This document shows positions 26,214 to 35,420 of a stretch of 64,000 nt of DNA, piece by piece. Under the pieces are notes generated by a model. It searched no databases, had not been told where the DNA came from, and saw only the letters and a program-made list of their open reading frames with translations. Location: assembly GCF_026250525.1 (NCBI RefSeq), contig NZ_CP111043.1, positions 1,911,421 through 1,975,420 of the forward strand. The letters run 5' to 3'. Position 1 is the first letter of the stretch. Each line of letters starts with the position of its first letter. Made by a program: the position numbers and the translations under genes. Source of the stretch: Chondrinema litorale. Lineage in GTDB: Bacteria > Bacteroidota > Bacteroidia > Cytophagales > Flammeovirgaceae.

Positions 26214-27029
26214 ATGAAAGCAAAATATATCATATTACTTTTCAGCCTGACTTTATGCAAACTAACATTTACTCAGGAAGCTTTAGCGCAAGAGGAACAA
26301 GAATTAACGATACCTCTCACTAATCCCGGAAAATCTGGCTCACTTAAATTACATCAAGTATCTGGTTCAATAAATGTAACTGGCTATAATGGCAAAGAAG
26401 TACTTATAAAAGCCAAAACAGAACAAGAAGACAAAGAGATAAGCAAAGATAACAATGGCATGTTCCGCATCCCTAATAACTCTTATAACATGTCTGTAGT
26501 CGAAAAAGACAACGAAGTAGAAGTAAGCAGTAATTCTGTTCACAAACCTGTAAACTTCGATATTATGGTTCCTATCGATTTCTCTCTAAATATCCATACA
26601 GTAAACAATGGTGATATTGTGATTAAGAATATCAATGGAGAAATTGAGGCAAACAATGTAAATGGAGCTGTTTTTCTAAGTGAAATTTCTGGTTCTGTAG
26701 TAGCTAGTTCTATTAATGGAAAAATTGAGGTAGGCTTTAATAAAATCACTCCTGATGTACCAATGGCATTTAGTAGCTTGAATGGAAAAATTGAGGTTAC
26801 TTTTCCTTCTAATGTAAAAGCAACAGCCAAAATTCGCAGCGATAGAGGCGAAGTTTATAGTGACTTTGAGATGAATATTTTACCTATAAAACCTAAAGTA
26901 GAAAAGAAAGAAGGAGGCAGTTACAAAAAGTATTCTATAGACAATTGGGTATTCGGTGAGATTAATGGAGGAGGGCCTGAGTTTCTCTTTAAGAATATGA
27001 ATGGCAATATTTACATTAAGAAAAAATAA
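26214..27029 (+). CDS. Secreted DUF4097-family beta-helix protein (second copy)
   Basis: 271 residues with a signal peptide (YIILLFSLTLCKLTFTQEALA). It is a paralogue of the preceding protein: VSGSINVTGYNGKEV, INGEIEANNVNGAVFL and LNGKIEVTF repeat the same turn pattern, and both end in GGPEFxFxxxNGxxYIxxK. Tandem duplication inside the operon is likely. It is the last gene before a strong terminator. Confidence 0.78.
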   Translation: MKAKYIILLFSLTLCKLTFTQEALAQEEQELTIPLTNPGKSGSLKLHQVSGSINVTGYNGKEVLIKAKTEQEDKEISKDNNGMFRIPNNSYNMSVVEKDNEVEVSSNSVHKPVNFDIMVPIDFSLNIHTVNNGDIVIKNINGEIEANNVNGAVFLSEISGSVVASSINGKIEVGFNKITPDVPMAFSSLNGKIEVTFPSNVKATAKIRSDRGEVYSDFEMNILPIKPKVEKKEGGSYKKYSIDNWVFGEINGGGPEFLFKNMNGNIYIKKK

Positions 27030-27032
27030 AAC

Positions 27033-27067
27033 AAAAAAGCCCCAAGACTAACACTTGGGGCTTTTTT
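27033..27067. terminator. Strong terminator ending the ECF operon
   Basis: A 14-bp perfect stem AAAAAAGCCCCAAG (27033-27046) with CTTGGGGCTTTTTT (27054-27067) and a 7-nt loop. It is symmetric in A/T tracts and so can serve both this operon and the convergent AIM24 gene. Confidence 0.88.
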
Positions 27068-27083
27068 GTTGAAATATTTATAA

Positions 27084-27857
27084 TTAATCTGATGATAAAA
27101 ACTCACCTAAAATTGAGCTACTTCCTTTATCGTTATTTTTACCATATGGAGCAATTGCCTGAATTAACTTTCTAATTGGCATAGACTGTAACCAAACTTT
27201 ACCTGTTCCTTTTAAAGTGGCTAAAAACAATCCCTCGCCACCAAATATCATAGATTTTAAAGAGCCAGCTCGCTGTACATCAAAACTAATTCCCGATTCA
27301 AAAGCTACTACACAACCTGTATCTACTCTTAATTCTTCATTGTAAAGCGTCTTTTCAATTACAGTACCACCAGCATGGATAAATGCCATTCCATCACCTA
27401 CCAATTTCTGGAGAATAAATCCCTCGCCACCAACCAAACCAGACCCTAGCCTTTTATTAAAAGTAACTGAAATATTAGTACCCAAAGCAGCACATAAGAA
27501 GCCATCTTTTTGTACAGTTATGGTATTTTGAGGATGATTCGATAAATCTAGTGGAACAATAGTACCAGGATATGGAGCTGCAAAAGCAACATGCCCTTTA
27601 CCTACACCTCTATGTGTAAAGTGCGTCATAAAAGCAGATTCACCAGTAATAATTCTGGAACCTGCTGACAGTAATTTACCAAAGAAGCCTTCGTCTGGCC
27701 TAGAGCCATCTCCCATTTTGGTTTCGAAGGAAATGCCCTGTTCCATATATACCATAGCACCAGCCTCGGCAATTACTGTTTCATCCGGATCAAGTTCTAC
27801 TTCTACAATCTGGATAGAGTCTCCAAGAATCTGGTAATCAATTTCGTGTGAGTTCAT
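27084..27857 (-). CDS. AIM24/TIGR00266-family protein
   Basis: 257 residues; the start [24 protein letters not shown] is the typical opening. The family is a beta-prism-like repeat protein related to yeast AIM24. Recognisable segments are [48 protein letters not shown] and [22 protein letters not shown]. The biochemical function is not known in bacteria. No signal peptide or membrane segment is visible. It stands alone between a terminator and the porP gene. Confidence 0.88.
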   Translation of the reverse strand: MNSHEIDYQILGDSIQIVEVELDPDETVIAEAGAMVYMEQGISFETKMGDGSRPDEGFFGKLLSAGSRIITGESAFMTHFTHRGVGKGHVAFAAPYPGTIVPLDLSNHPQNTITVQKDGFLCAALGTNISVTFNKRLGSGLVGGEGFILQKLVGDGMAFIHAGGTVIEKTLYNEELRVDTGCVVAFESGISFDVQRAGSLKSMIFGGEGLFLATLKGTGKVWLQSMPIRKLIQAIAPYGKNNDKGSSSILGEFLSSD

Positions 27858-27996
27858 AATTTATTTTCAGATGTTAGGCTTTAATTTTTATGATCTTTGA
27901 ATAATTATATTACGAAATTGAAAAAGCAAAATGTTACAAATTTTCTATATAAATTAAAATTTCAACCTTTTTTGGCTTTCAACTCTACTTTACCAG

Positions 27997-28920
27997 TTAG
28001 AAATATCTTGGTGTTAATAACACATTTTTCTTAATGCCGAACCTATAGTTAAGTGTCAATTCATGTGTTCCAAATTGCTGGCTAAACAAATCGGTATGCA
28101 CCATGTCATATGAGTAACCTACAGTAAAGTATGGTTGAGGAAATCTAATTTCAGCAATTAAACTAAAAGCATCTAATGAGCGATAAGAAACACCTAGGCC
28201 AAAACGGTTATTAAATAATGCATTTGCATTTAAATCTATCTGTACAGGTGAGCCATCAACATACTTTAATAAAACATTTGGTTTAAGTTTCATAAACTCG
28301 TTAATGTTGATCACATAACCTGCATAAGCGAAAAAGTGCTGCTTTGCTCTAAAGTAAGATGCCTCATTATTTTGCACATTACTATTAATGAGGTTATTGG
28401 TAGATACACCCAAAAAGAAAATATCGGTGTAGTACATCACACCTGCTCCTACCTCTGGTTTTGTAGTAGTAAAAGAAGCATTTAATGGATCGTTTGGATC
28501 ACCCACTTCCGAAGCACTGTATGAATCTAGGTTATATACCATCATCCCTCCTGATAAACCAAATGACAACCTGCCCAAGCCAACTGGTATTCTATAAGCC
28601 AAACTTAAGTTTAGGCGATCTCTATTAGTTCTACCAATTTGATCGTCTGTAAATGCTGCACCAATAGCCAATCTGTCTTGCAAAGGAGCATGTACAGAAA
28701 ATGTGTTTGTAAAAGGTTTTTCAGAGCCTGTTCCAGTCCACTGTACTCTTGTTCCTGCTGATAGTGAAATGGTCTCATGTACACCCGCATAAGCCGGGTT
28801 TAACACAAGCCCATTAAACATGTATTGCGTAAACATTGGGTCTTGCTGAGCAGTAGCATTTAAATAGCCCAATAATATTATAGCAGGTATTAATAACTTT
28901 TTCAGTATTGTAAACATCAT
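27997..28920 (-). CDS. PorP/SprF-family type IX secretion outer-membrane protein
   Basis: 307 residues with a signal peptide (LLIPAIILLGYLNATAQ). The start of the mature protein, QDPMFTQYMFNGLVLNPAYAG, is the family hallmark, followed by alternating barrel strands and the ending LTLNYRFG. PorP/SprF proteins are often paired with a large type-B substrate; SprF is needed for secretion of SprB in Flavobacterium johnsoniae. The giant surface protein is 20 bp upstream on the same strand, exactly this pairing, so this gene is probably its partner. Confidence 0.93.
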   Translation of the reverse strand: MMFTILKKLLIPAIILLGYLNATAQQDPMFTQYMFNGLVLNPAYAGVHETISLSAGTRVQWTGTGSEKPFTNTFSVHAPLQDRLAIGAAFTDDQIGRTNRDRLNLSLAYRIPVGLGRLSFGLSGGMMVYNLDSYSASEVGDPNDPLNASFTTTKPEVGAGVMYYTDIFFLGVSTNNLINSNVQNNEASYFRAKQHFFAYAGYVININEFMKLKPNVLLKYVDGSPVQIDLNANALFNNRFGLGVSYRSLDAFSLIAEIRFPQPYFTVGYSYDMVHTDLFSQQFGTHELTLNYRFGIKKNVLLTPRYF

Positions 28921-28940
28921 ATCATAATTTAAAAAAGGAA

Positions 28941-31900
28941 TTATCTATTGGACCCTCTAATTTCCACATACTCAGAAATATCGTTGCCATTGCCCAATTC
29001 TAAGACACAGAAGTAAGTACCATCTCCAACAAGAGTCCCCGGTGTAATTCCGGTGCTTTTGTTCACTTGACCAGACCAAGCTTGCTCTGCATTATTGGCA
29101 TAATCGTCTGTTTCGAAGATAAGATTACCCCATCTGTTAAATACCTTGAAGGTATGTACTGGGTAACATTCTATATTTTTGATGATTAGGTAATCATTGT
29201 AACCATCGCTATTAGGAGTTAATAGCTTGGTAATTACCGGAATACTAACATCATTATTAGTAAGATCGAAATAGATCGTAGCTGTTGCCGATTTCTCACC
29301 ACAGTCTTTTACACAAGCAATTTCATAATTGACTGAATCGATACCATCAAAGTCGAGATCGGTGAGTGTATAAGTAAAGCTACCATCGTTACTCATAAAA
29401 TTAAATGTACCATGCACTGGTTGACTAATAGTAGTGTAAACTGTGGTTTCACACTCTGCTAATGCATCCAATTGGTCAGTAAGTTGATTTCCACAGGCTT
29501 CCATCTCAAAAGTAACATCTTCAACTTCTATGTCTGCACAATTATCTACATCACACTCAATATCTACATAAACCGAAGCTGTTACTAGTTGATCTTCGCA
29601 ACTTTGGCAGAATACTTCATAAGTTATTGTATCGATTCCATCGTAAGTATCATCCAACAAATTATAAGTAAATATGCCGTATTGATCTATTTCAGCAGTC
29701 CCATAAACAGCAGGATTAGTTATGCTGATGTATGAGCTATCGCATTGAGCTAGAATATTTTCTAAATCCAGAGATTCTGAAATTACTTCGTCAGTTTCGC
29801 AGTTTGTTGTAAAGGTTTTAGCTGCGATATTAATTGGTGTATCTCCATCTACTAGCTCAATTACAACCGTTGCTGTATCGCTGAGTGATGAACAACTTTC
29901 GCATGTCACCATGTAGCTCAATGTATCTGTTCCAGTGTATGAGGTATCTGTTAAGCTGAAAGTGACCATACCTTCTGAATCGATACTGGCCGTGCCATAA
30001 GTCGGCTGAGTGAGGATTTCAAAAGTAGTGAGTGCACAATCTTCTATCGTATCATTTGCCACTACATCAAATGTGAATACGGAGTCTGCACAGGTATTGA
30101 ACTTACCAAAATCTTCGCTTGAATCGTCTTGTAACACTAATTTACCTTCTTCTGATACTAGCTCAATTACAACCGTTGCTGTATCGCTGAGTGATGAACA
30201 ACTTTCGCATGTCACCATGTAGCTCAATGTATCTGTTCCAGTGTATGAGGTATCTGTTAAGCTGAAAGTGACCATACCTTCTGAATCGATACTGGCCGTG
30301 CCATAAGTCGGCTGAGTGAGGATTTCAAAAGTAGTGAGTGCACAATCTTCTATCGTATCATTTGCCACTACATCAAATGTGAATACGGAGTCTGCACAGG
30401 TATTGAACTTACCAAAATCTTCGCTTGAATCGTCTTGTAACACTAATTTACCTTCTTCTGATACTAGCTCAATTACAACCGTTGCTGTATCGCTGAGTGA
30501 TGAACAACTTTCGCATGTCACCATGTAGCTCAATGTATCTGTTCCAGTGTATGAGGTATCTGTTAAGCTGAAAGTGACCATACCTTCTGAATCGATACTG
30601 GCCGTGCCATAAGTCGGCTGAGTGAGGATTTCAAAAGTAGTGAGTGCACAATCTTCTATCGTATCATTTGCCACTACATCAAATGTGAATACGGAGTCTG
30701 CACAGGTATTGAACTTACCAAAATCTTCGCTTGAATCGTCTTGTAACACTAATTTACCTTCTTCTGATACTAGCTCAATTACAACCGTTGCTGTATCGCT
30801 GAGTGATGAACAACTTTCGCATGTCACCATGTAGCTCAATGTATCTGTTCCAGTGTATGAGGTATCTGTTAAGCTGAAAGTGACCATACCTTCTGAATCG
30901 ATACTGGCCGTGCCATAAGTCGGCTGAGTGAGGATTTCAAAAGTAGTGAGTGCACAATCTTCTATCGTATCATTTGCCACTACATCAAATGTGAATACGG
31001 AGTCTGCACAGGTATTGAACTTACCAAAATCTTCGCTTGAATCGTCTTGTAACACTAATTTACCTTCTTCTGATACTAGCTCAATTACAACCGTTGCTGT
31101 ATCGCTGAGTGATGAACAACTTTCGCATGTCACCATGTAGCTCAATGTATCTGTTCCAGTGTATGAGGTATCTGTTAAGCTGAAAGTGACCATACCTTCT
31201 GAATCGATACTGGCCGTGCCATAAGTCGGCTGAGTGAGGATTTCAAAAGTAGTGAGTGCACAATCTTCTATCGTATCATTTGCCACTACATCAAATGTGA
31301 ATACGGAGTCTGCACAGGTATTGAACTTACCAAAATCTTCGCTTGAATCGTCTTGTAACACTAATTTACCTTCTTCTGATACTAGCTCAATTACAACCGT
31401 TGCTGTATCGCTGAGTGATGAACAACTTTCGCATGTCACCATGTAGCTCAATGTATCTGTTCCAGTGTATGAGGTATCTGTTAAGCTGAAAGTGACCATA
31501 CCTTCTGAATCGATACTGGCCGTGCCATAAGTCGGCTGAGTGAGGATTTCAAAAGTAGTGAGTGCACAATCTTCTATCGTATCATTTGCCACTACATCAA
31601 ATGTGAATACGGAGTCTGCACAGGTATTGAACTTACCAAAATCTTCGCTTGAATCGTCTTGTAACACTAATTTACCTTCTTCTGATACTAGCTCAATTAC
31701 AACCGTTGCTGTATCGCTGAGTGATGAACAACTTTCGCATGTCACCATGTAGCTCAATGTATCTGTTCCAGTGTATGAGGTATCTGTTAAGCTGAAAGTG
31801 ACCATACCTTCTGAATCGATACTGGCCGTGCCATAAGTCGGCTGAGTGAGGATTTCAAAAGTAGTGAGTGCACAATCTTCTATCGTATCATTTGCCACTA

Positions 31901-34247
31901 CATCAAATGTGAATACGGAGTCTGCACAGGTATTGAACTTACCAAAATCTTCGCTTGAATCGTCTTGTAACACTAATTTACCTTCTTCTGATACTAGCTC
32001 AATTACAACCGTTGCTGTATCGCTGAGTGATGAACAACTTTCGCATGTCACCATGTAGCTCAATGTATCTGTTCCAGTGTATGAGGTATCTGTTAAGCTG
32101 AAAGTGACCATACCTTCTGAATCGATACTGGCTGTACCGTAAGTCGGCTGAGTCAGGATTTCGAAAGTCGTCAGCACACAATTTTCTATGGTGTCGTTGG
32201 CTACTACATCAAATGTGAATACTGAGTCTGCACAGGTATTGAACTTACCAAAACCTTCGCTTGAATCGTCTTGCAAAACCAACTTGCCTTCTTCATCACT
32301 TACTGTTACATATACATAAGCTGTATCTATTTTCTCGTCGCAAGAAATACATTGAAGTTCGTAAGCCAATGTATCAGTTCCTGTAAAATTTGAATCTGTT
32401 AAGGAATAGGTTAAATTGCCTTCTTCATCGAGAGAAACATCTGCATATTCTGAATCTTTAATCAACTTCAAACTTTCTTCTGGGCAAAAAAGTAAGGTAT
32501 CATTATCGAATATATTGAATACAGTAGCTGTATCAGCACAAGTTAGAACCGTAAAATCATCATCTGATAAATTGAATTCTAAATCTTCGAAAGAGATACT
32601 TTCTGTATCTGGATAAACATCTACAGAAGTTGTTCCCGGCTCAACCAGAATATTCACTTCTTTTCGGGTTCCGTTGTAAACCGGATATTTTACATTTAAT
32701 ACAAATTGTCTTTTAGAAATTCCTGGTAAGGTAAAATGCACTTTAGAAGGGTCTTGCGTACCGTGTCCATTACCTCCGTTTACTTCTCTTACACCACTTA
32801 TCAACTCCCCACAAATATCTTTTATAGTAATAGTAGCACCCAAAGCATATCGTTGGTATGCAGCTCTACCTGAAGTATTAGTGCTTAATCTGTTTTCAAA
32901 AACATCTACTTTTACATAATCTGGATAGTCAGCAGCATCGTTTAGATTGTTTTCCCAATACTGATTTTTACCATCTTTTATATTTATGTAAAGGTCAAGG
33001 TCTCCATCATTATCAAAATCGACAAACATACAACCCTCGCCATCTGCATCTACATTTATGCCTTTATTGTCTCTAATAAAAGTAAATGGTGCAGCACCAT
33101 CTGTTTCTGTTAATTGATTGATAAATAGAAAGCTAGCTCCTTCTGAATCTGTTAAGAACATATCCAAATCGCCATCGTTATCTATATCACCTGCTGCTAC
33201 TCCATCTATCACAAAACCACTAGAAACATCTAAGCCTGTTTGAGCTGGTAAAATTTCCTGAAAGTTTCCATCAACATTTTCATAGAGAACTGTTCTTTGC
33301 GCTTCTGTCCAGACTAAGTCAAAATCGCCATCATTATCAAAATCATGAAAGGCAACTGCTCCTTTATTATCGTTATCGGCATCTTGTAAATCAATTCCAT
33401 TTATAAAACCAGCTCCATTAGGGTCTCTTTGCATGAGGTCATAAGCAATGCCATCACTTTTTCTAGCAGCAATATCTATATAACCATCGTCATTAAAGTC
33501 TGTAACTGCTGAATAATCTCCATTTAGCCTGTTACCATATTTATCGAGTACAGATGCTGGCTGGCCTGCTGGTAATCCTGTAATCTCAGGAGAGATGTAT
33601 TCAAACATAGAAGCTGGGTCTCCAGTATTTCTGTAGATTTCCATCCCCCAGTTGTGGTTTTCTATAAATAAATCTAGTAAACCATCATTATCGTAGTCTA
33701 ACACACCAATACCTTCTGTATTCATACCTTCGGGAATACCATTGGGAGGATTGTTACTAGTAAGGTCGGTTGTAAATAAGAAAAAGTTTGGTTTCTGATC
33801 TACACCTGCGCCAAATGTGTAACCATCATCGGCGCCATTATTTAGAAATACATCTAGCCTTTTCGAATTATTTCTTACAAAATCGTAGTAACCGTCATTA
33901 TTAAAATCGGCGATTATCAGCGACCTTTCATTAACAGAGCTGCCTTCTTGTTCAGCAAAACAACCTTTGCAGTGGGTTGCTGTTACATCTTCAAACTGAT
34001 TTACTGCCGGATTAAAAAATAATACTCTAGTGCGGTGGGTTGCATCATCCTGAAAGGTATTTACGATCAGGTCTATGTAGCCATCATTATTGAGGTCGTT
34101 AAAAGAGAAGCCTCCATCTTTTTCTCCATCAAGATCAATCCCAAAGTCTGCTGCTTTTTGTATGAATATTTGTTGCGCCTTTAGGTGATAAGCATTCGAA
34201 ATAACTAAAAGTAAAAAGAATGTTTTTTGTAGAAGTCCACTATGCAT
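28941..34247 (-). CDS. Giant cell-surface protein: FG-GAP/VCBS head, ASPIC/UnbV, eight 102-residue Ig-like repeats, type IX secretion type-B C-terminus
   Basis: 1768 residues. Signal peptide ends near QA-Q. Residues about 30-430 contain seven calcium-loop FG-GAP/VCBS repeats (DFNNDGY, DYDNDGL, DFDNDGDFD and similar). An ASPIC/UnbV-like domain is at about 450-540. Then come a divergent Ig-like domain and eight repeats of 102 residues (about 650-1466), each a bacterial Ig/cadherin-like sandwich with NDTI, PTYGTASI and YTGTDTLSY and four cysteines. Two more divergent domains and a CHU_C/gliding-type C-terminal domain (LTPNSDGYNDYLII, FNRWGNLIFET) end it. It is predicted to be exported by the type IX system; the role is likely adhesion or surface binding. 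Confidence 0.9.
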   Translation of the reverse strand: MHSGLLQKTFFLLLVISNAYHLKAQQIFIQKAADFGIDLDGEKDGGFSFNDLNNDGYIDLIVNTFQDDATHRTRVLFFNPAVNQFEDVTATHCKGCFAEQEGSSVNERSLIIADFNNDGYYDFVRNNSKRLDVFLNNGADDGYTFGAGVDQKPNFFLFTTDLTSNNPPNGIPEGMNTEGIGVLDYDNDGLLDLFIENHNWGMEIYRNTGDPASMFEYISPEITGLPAGQPASVLDKYGNRLNGDYSAVTDFNDDGYIDIAARKSDGIAYDLMQRDPNGAGFINGIDLQDADNDNKGAVAFHDFDNDGDFDLVWTEAQRTVLYENVDGNFQEILPAQTGLDVSSGFVIDGVAAGDIDNDGDLDMFLTDSEGASFLFINQLTETDGAAPFTFIRDNKGINVDADGEGCMFVDFDNDGDLDLYINIKDGKNQYWENNLNDAADYPDYVKVDVFENRLSTNTSGRAAYQRYALGATITIKDICGELISGVREVNGGNGHGTQDPSKVHFTLPGISKRQFVLNVKYPVYNGTRKEVNILVEPGTTSVDVYPDTESISFEDLEFNLSDDDFTVLTCADTATVFNIFDNDTLLFCPEESLKLIKDSEYADVSLDEEGNLTYSLTDSNFTGTDTLAYELQCISCDEKIDTAYVYVTVSDEEGKLVLQDDSSEGFGKFNTCADSVFTFDVVANDTIENCVLTTFEILTQPTYGTASIDSEGMVTFSLTDTSYTGTDTLSYMVTCESCSSLSDTATVVIELVSEEGKLVLQDDSSEDFGKFNTCADSVFTFDVVANDTIEDCALTTFEILTQPTYGTASIDSEGMVTFSLTDTSYTGTDTLSYMVTCESCSSLSDTATVVIELVSEEGKLVLQDDSSEDFGKFNTCADSVFTFDVVANDTIEDCALTTFEILTQPTYGTASIDSEGMVTFSLTDTSYTGTDTLSYMVTCESCSSLSDTATVVIELVSEEGKLVLQDDSSEDFGKFNTCADSVFTFDVVANDTIEDCALTTFEILTQPTYGTASIDSEGMVTFSLTDTSYTGTDTLSYMVTCESCSSLSDTATVVIELVSEEGKLVLQDDSSEDFGKFNTCADSVFTFDVVANDTIEDCALTTFEILTQPTYGTASIDSEGMVTFSLTDTSYTGTDTLSYMVTCESCSSLSDTATVVIELVSEEGKLVLQDDSSEDFGKFNTCADSVFTFDVVANDTIEDCALTTFEILTQPTYGTASIDSEGMVTFSLTDTSYTGTDTLSYMVTCESCSSLSDTATVVIELVSEEGKLVLQDDSSEDFGKFNTCADSVFTFDVVANDTIEDCALTTFEILTQPTYGTASIDSEGMVTFSLTDTSYTGTDTLSYMVTCESCSSLSDTATVVIELVSEEGKLVLQDDSSEDFGKFNTCADSVFTFDVVANDTIEDCALTTFEILTQPTYGTASIDSEGMVTFSLTDTSYTGTDTLSYMVTCESCSSLSDTATVVIELVDGDTPINIAAKTFTTNCETDEVISESLDLENILAQCDSSYISITNPAVYGTAEIDQYGIFTYNLLDDTYDGIDTITYEVFCQSCEDQLVTASVYVDIECDVDNCADIEVEDVTFEMEACGNQLTDQLDALAECETTVYTTISQPVHGTFNFMSNDGSFTYTLTDLDFDGIDSVNYEIACVKDCGEKSATATIYFDLTNNDVSIPVITKLLTPNSDGYNDYLIIKNIECYPVHTFKVFNRWGNLIFETDDYANNAEQAWSGQVNKSTGITPGTLVGDGTYFCVLELGNGNDISEYVEIRGSNR
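29850..32297 (-). repeat. Tandem array of 306-bp units (8 copies, about 7.5 identical)
   Basis: The unit length is exactly 306 bp (102 codons). By eye the seven units toward the 3' end of the gene are identical, and identity extends about halfway into the eighth, from 29850 to about 32132 (about 2.28 kb). The first-encoded copy then becomes divergent in its other half (for example GTACCGT instead of GTGCCAT). The sharp boundary fits unequal crossover or replication slippage. Confidence 0.92.
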
Positions 34248-34590
34248 TAGTGTTTAAAAAATTAAGTTTCAAAATTTATCTGATTCCAGAACAGATTATT
34301 CTAGCTATTGTTAGTAATATATGGTAATTGGCGGAAATTTAAGGAGTTTTTGGATGCGATTACAGGATTTCTGCTATGAATTGCGGTAGAGATGGATTCT
34401 ATTTTCAATATAAGAAAATATAACATAAAAATAATCACAAACTTTTAATCTTCTTAACTCTAATTAAATATTATTAATAATTCTTCTGTTTTTTCAAATC
34501 TGACATAATACCCCAATTAACTTTTTGCTTAAAAACATTATTGACAGAGTTATTCTTATCTTTATAAATACATAACATAGGAGATAAATC
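34248..34590. other. Intergenic region between the giant surface gene and the SHOCT gene (343 bp)
   Basis: AT-rich. Apart from the sigma70-like promoter at 34541-34568 I see no RNA gene. No clear TAnnTTTG promoter for the minus-strand surface gene was found near its start. Confidence 0.4.
34541..34583 (+). promoter_or_regulatory. Sigma70-like promoter and strong Shine-Dalgarno of the SHOCT gene
   Basis: TTGACA (34541-34546), 16 nt, TATAAA (34563-34568), then AGGAG at 34579-34583, 7 nt before the ATG. Bacteroidota genes normally have TAnnTTTG promoters and little Shine-Dalgarno use, so these signals are atypical here. The -10 also overlaps a near-match TATCTTTA (34557-34564). Confidence 0.45.
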
Positions 34591-35352
34591 ATGAATAGTA
34601 TATTCACAGAATCAAGTTTGGAAAAAATAGCTGCAATAGCTGATAAATATAAAGTAAGTACAGAAGCAGTTTCTGAACTGGCAAATGCAATAATAAAGAG
34701 TAATGGAACAATGGCTCAGTTTAACATACCTGAGCTGGGTGGTTCTGGACAATGGATGCAGGGCGGAATGACCATGGTGGGTGATATGTTTAATAATAGC
34801 CTAAAAGCACTTGTTGACGGACTTTGCTATGAGTTATCTGGTCTATATCAAAACGGAAACATTCAATACAAGTCCATTCCCAAAAGTGAAATGCAGAATA
34901 GTGCAAGTTTTAACGCTGGAAACTGGTGGGGAGATTTAGGTCAACCTAGTTCATCTGGCAGCCAGAACAACATCCACTATGCTATATTTCCTTATGCCAG
35001 AAGGTTGGCAATACAGCAAAATGGTAAAATAACTGTGTATGATACACTAAGCCACCAAATTTCAGGAGTGTCTCAACAACAAGGTAGAGGAAATGACCTT
35101 ACATTTAGCAGTCAGTTTGGTATTGTTTATCTAAGTACTTTACCGATTATTTCAGGTGAAAACCAACAGGAAGCAGAAATAAAAACTTATGAGGCTTCTA
35201 AAATGAATGTTGAAGAAAAGGTAGTTTCTCCAGATAATAATGAAGAGGATATTTTTGGGAAGATTGAAAAACTGGCTGGCTTAAAAGATAAAGGTATATT
35301 GACCCAAGAAGAATTTGAAAGTAAAAAATCTGAATTGCTGAGTAGGTTATAA
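34591..35352 (+). CDS. SHOCT-domain protein of unknown function
   Basis: 253 residues, no signal peptide. The N-terminal part has a short helical region then a glycine/methionine-rich stretch (GGSGQWMQGGMTMVGDMFN) and NALVDGLCYELSGLY-type helix. The middle is beta-rich. The last about 30 residues form a SHOCT helix pair: IEKLAGLKDKGILTQEEFESKKSELLSRL region at about 224-253. SHOCT motifs are short oligomerisation or targeting tails, often at protein ends, with no fixed function. Signals upstream look unlike the rest of the window (see that entry), suggesting acquisition. Isolated between two larger divergent or convergent genes. Confidence 0.7.
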   Translation: MNSIFTESSLEKIAAIADKYKVSTEAVSELANAIIKSNGTMAQFNIPELGGSGQWMQGGMTMVGDMFNNSLKALVDGLCYELSGLYQNGNIQYKSIPKSEMQNSASFNAGNWWGDLGQPSSSGSQNNIHYAIFPYARRLAIQQNGKITVYDTLSHQISGVSQQQGRGNDLTFSSQFGIVYLSTLPIISGENQQEAEIKTYEASKMNVEEKVVSPDNNEEDIFGKIEKLAGLKDKGILTQEEFESKKSELLSRL

Positions 35353-35372
35353 TTTGATTTTAAAGTCAATAA

Positions 35373-35404
35373 AAAAGAGACCTTATGTGAATAAGGTCTC
35401 TTTT
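35373..35404. terminator. Bidirectional terminator between SHOCT gene and A2M gene
   Basis: AAAAGAGACCTTAT (35373-35386) pairs perfectly with ATAAGGTCTCTTTT (35391-35404) around a GTGA loop. A and T runs flank both sides, so it works in both directions. Confidence 0.88.
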
Positions 35405-35420
35405 GCTTTATAGAATCTGA

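Noticed and set aside
29850..32297. CRISPR array or several small plus-strand genes in the tandem repeat region
   Set aside because: Units are 306 bp without short spacers, and the repeated 70-codon plus-strand frames are shadows of one long minus-strand gene.
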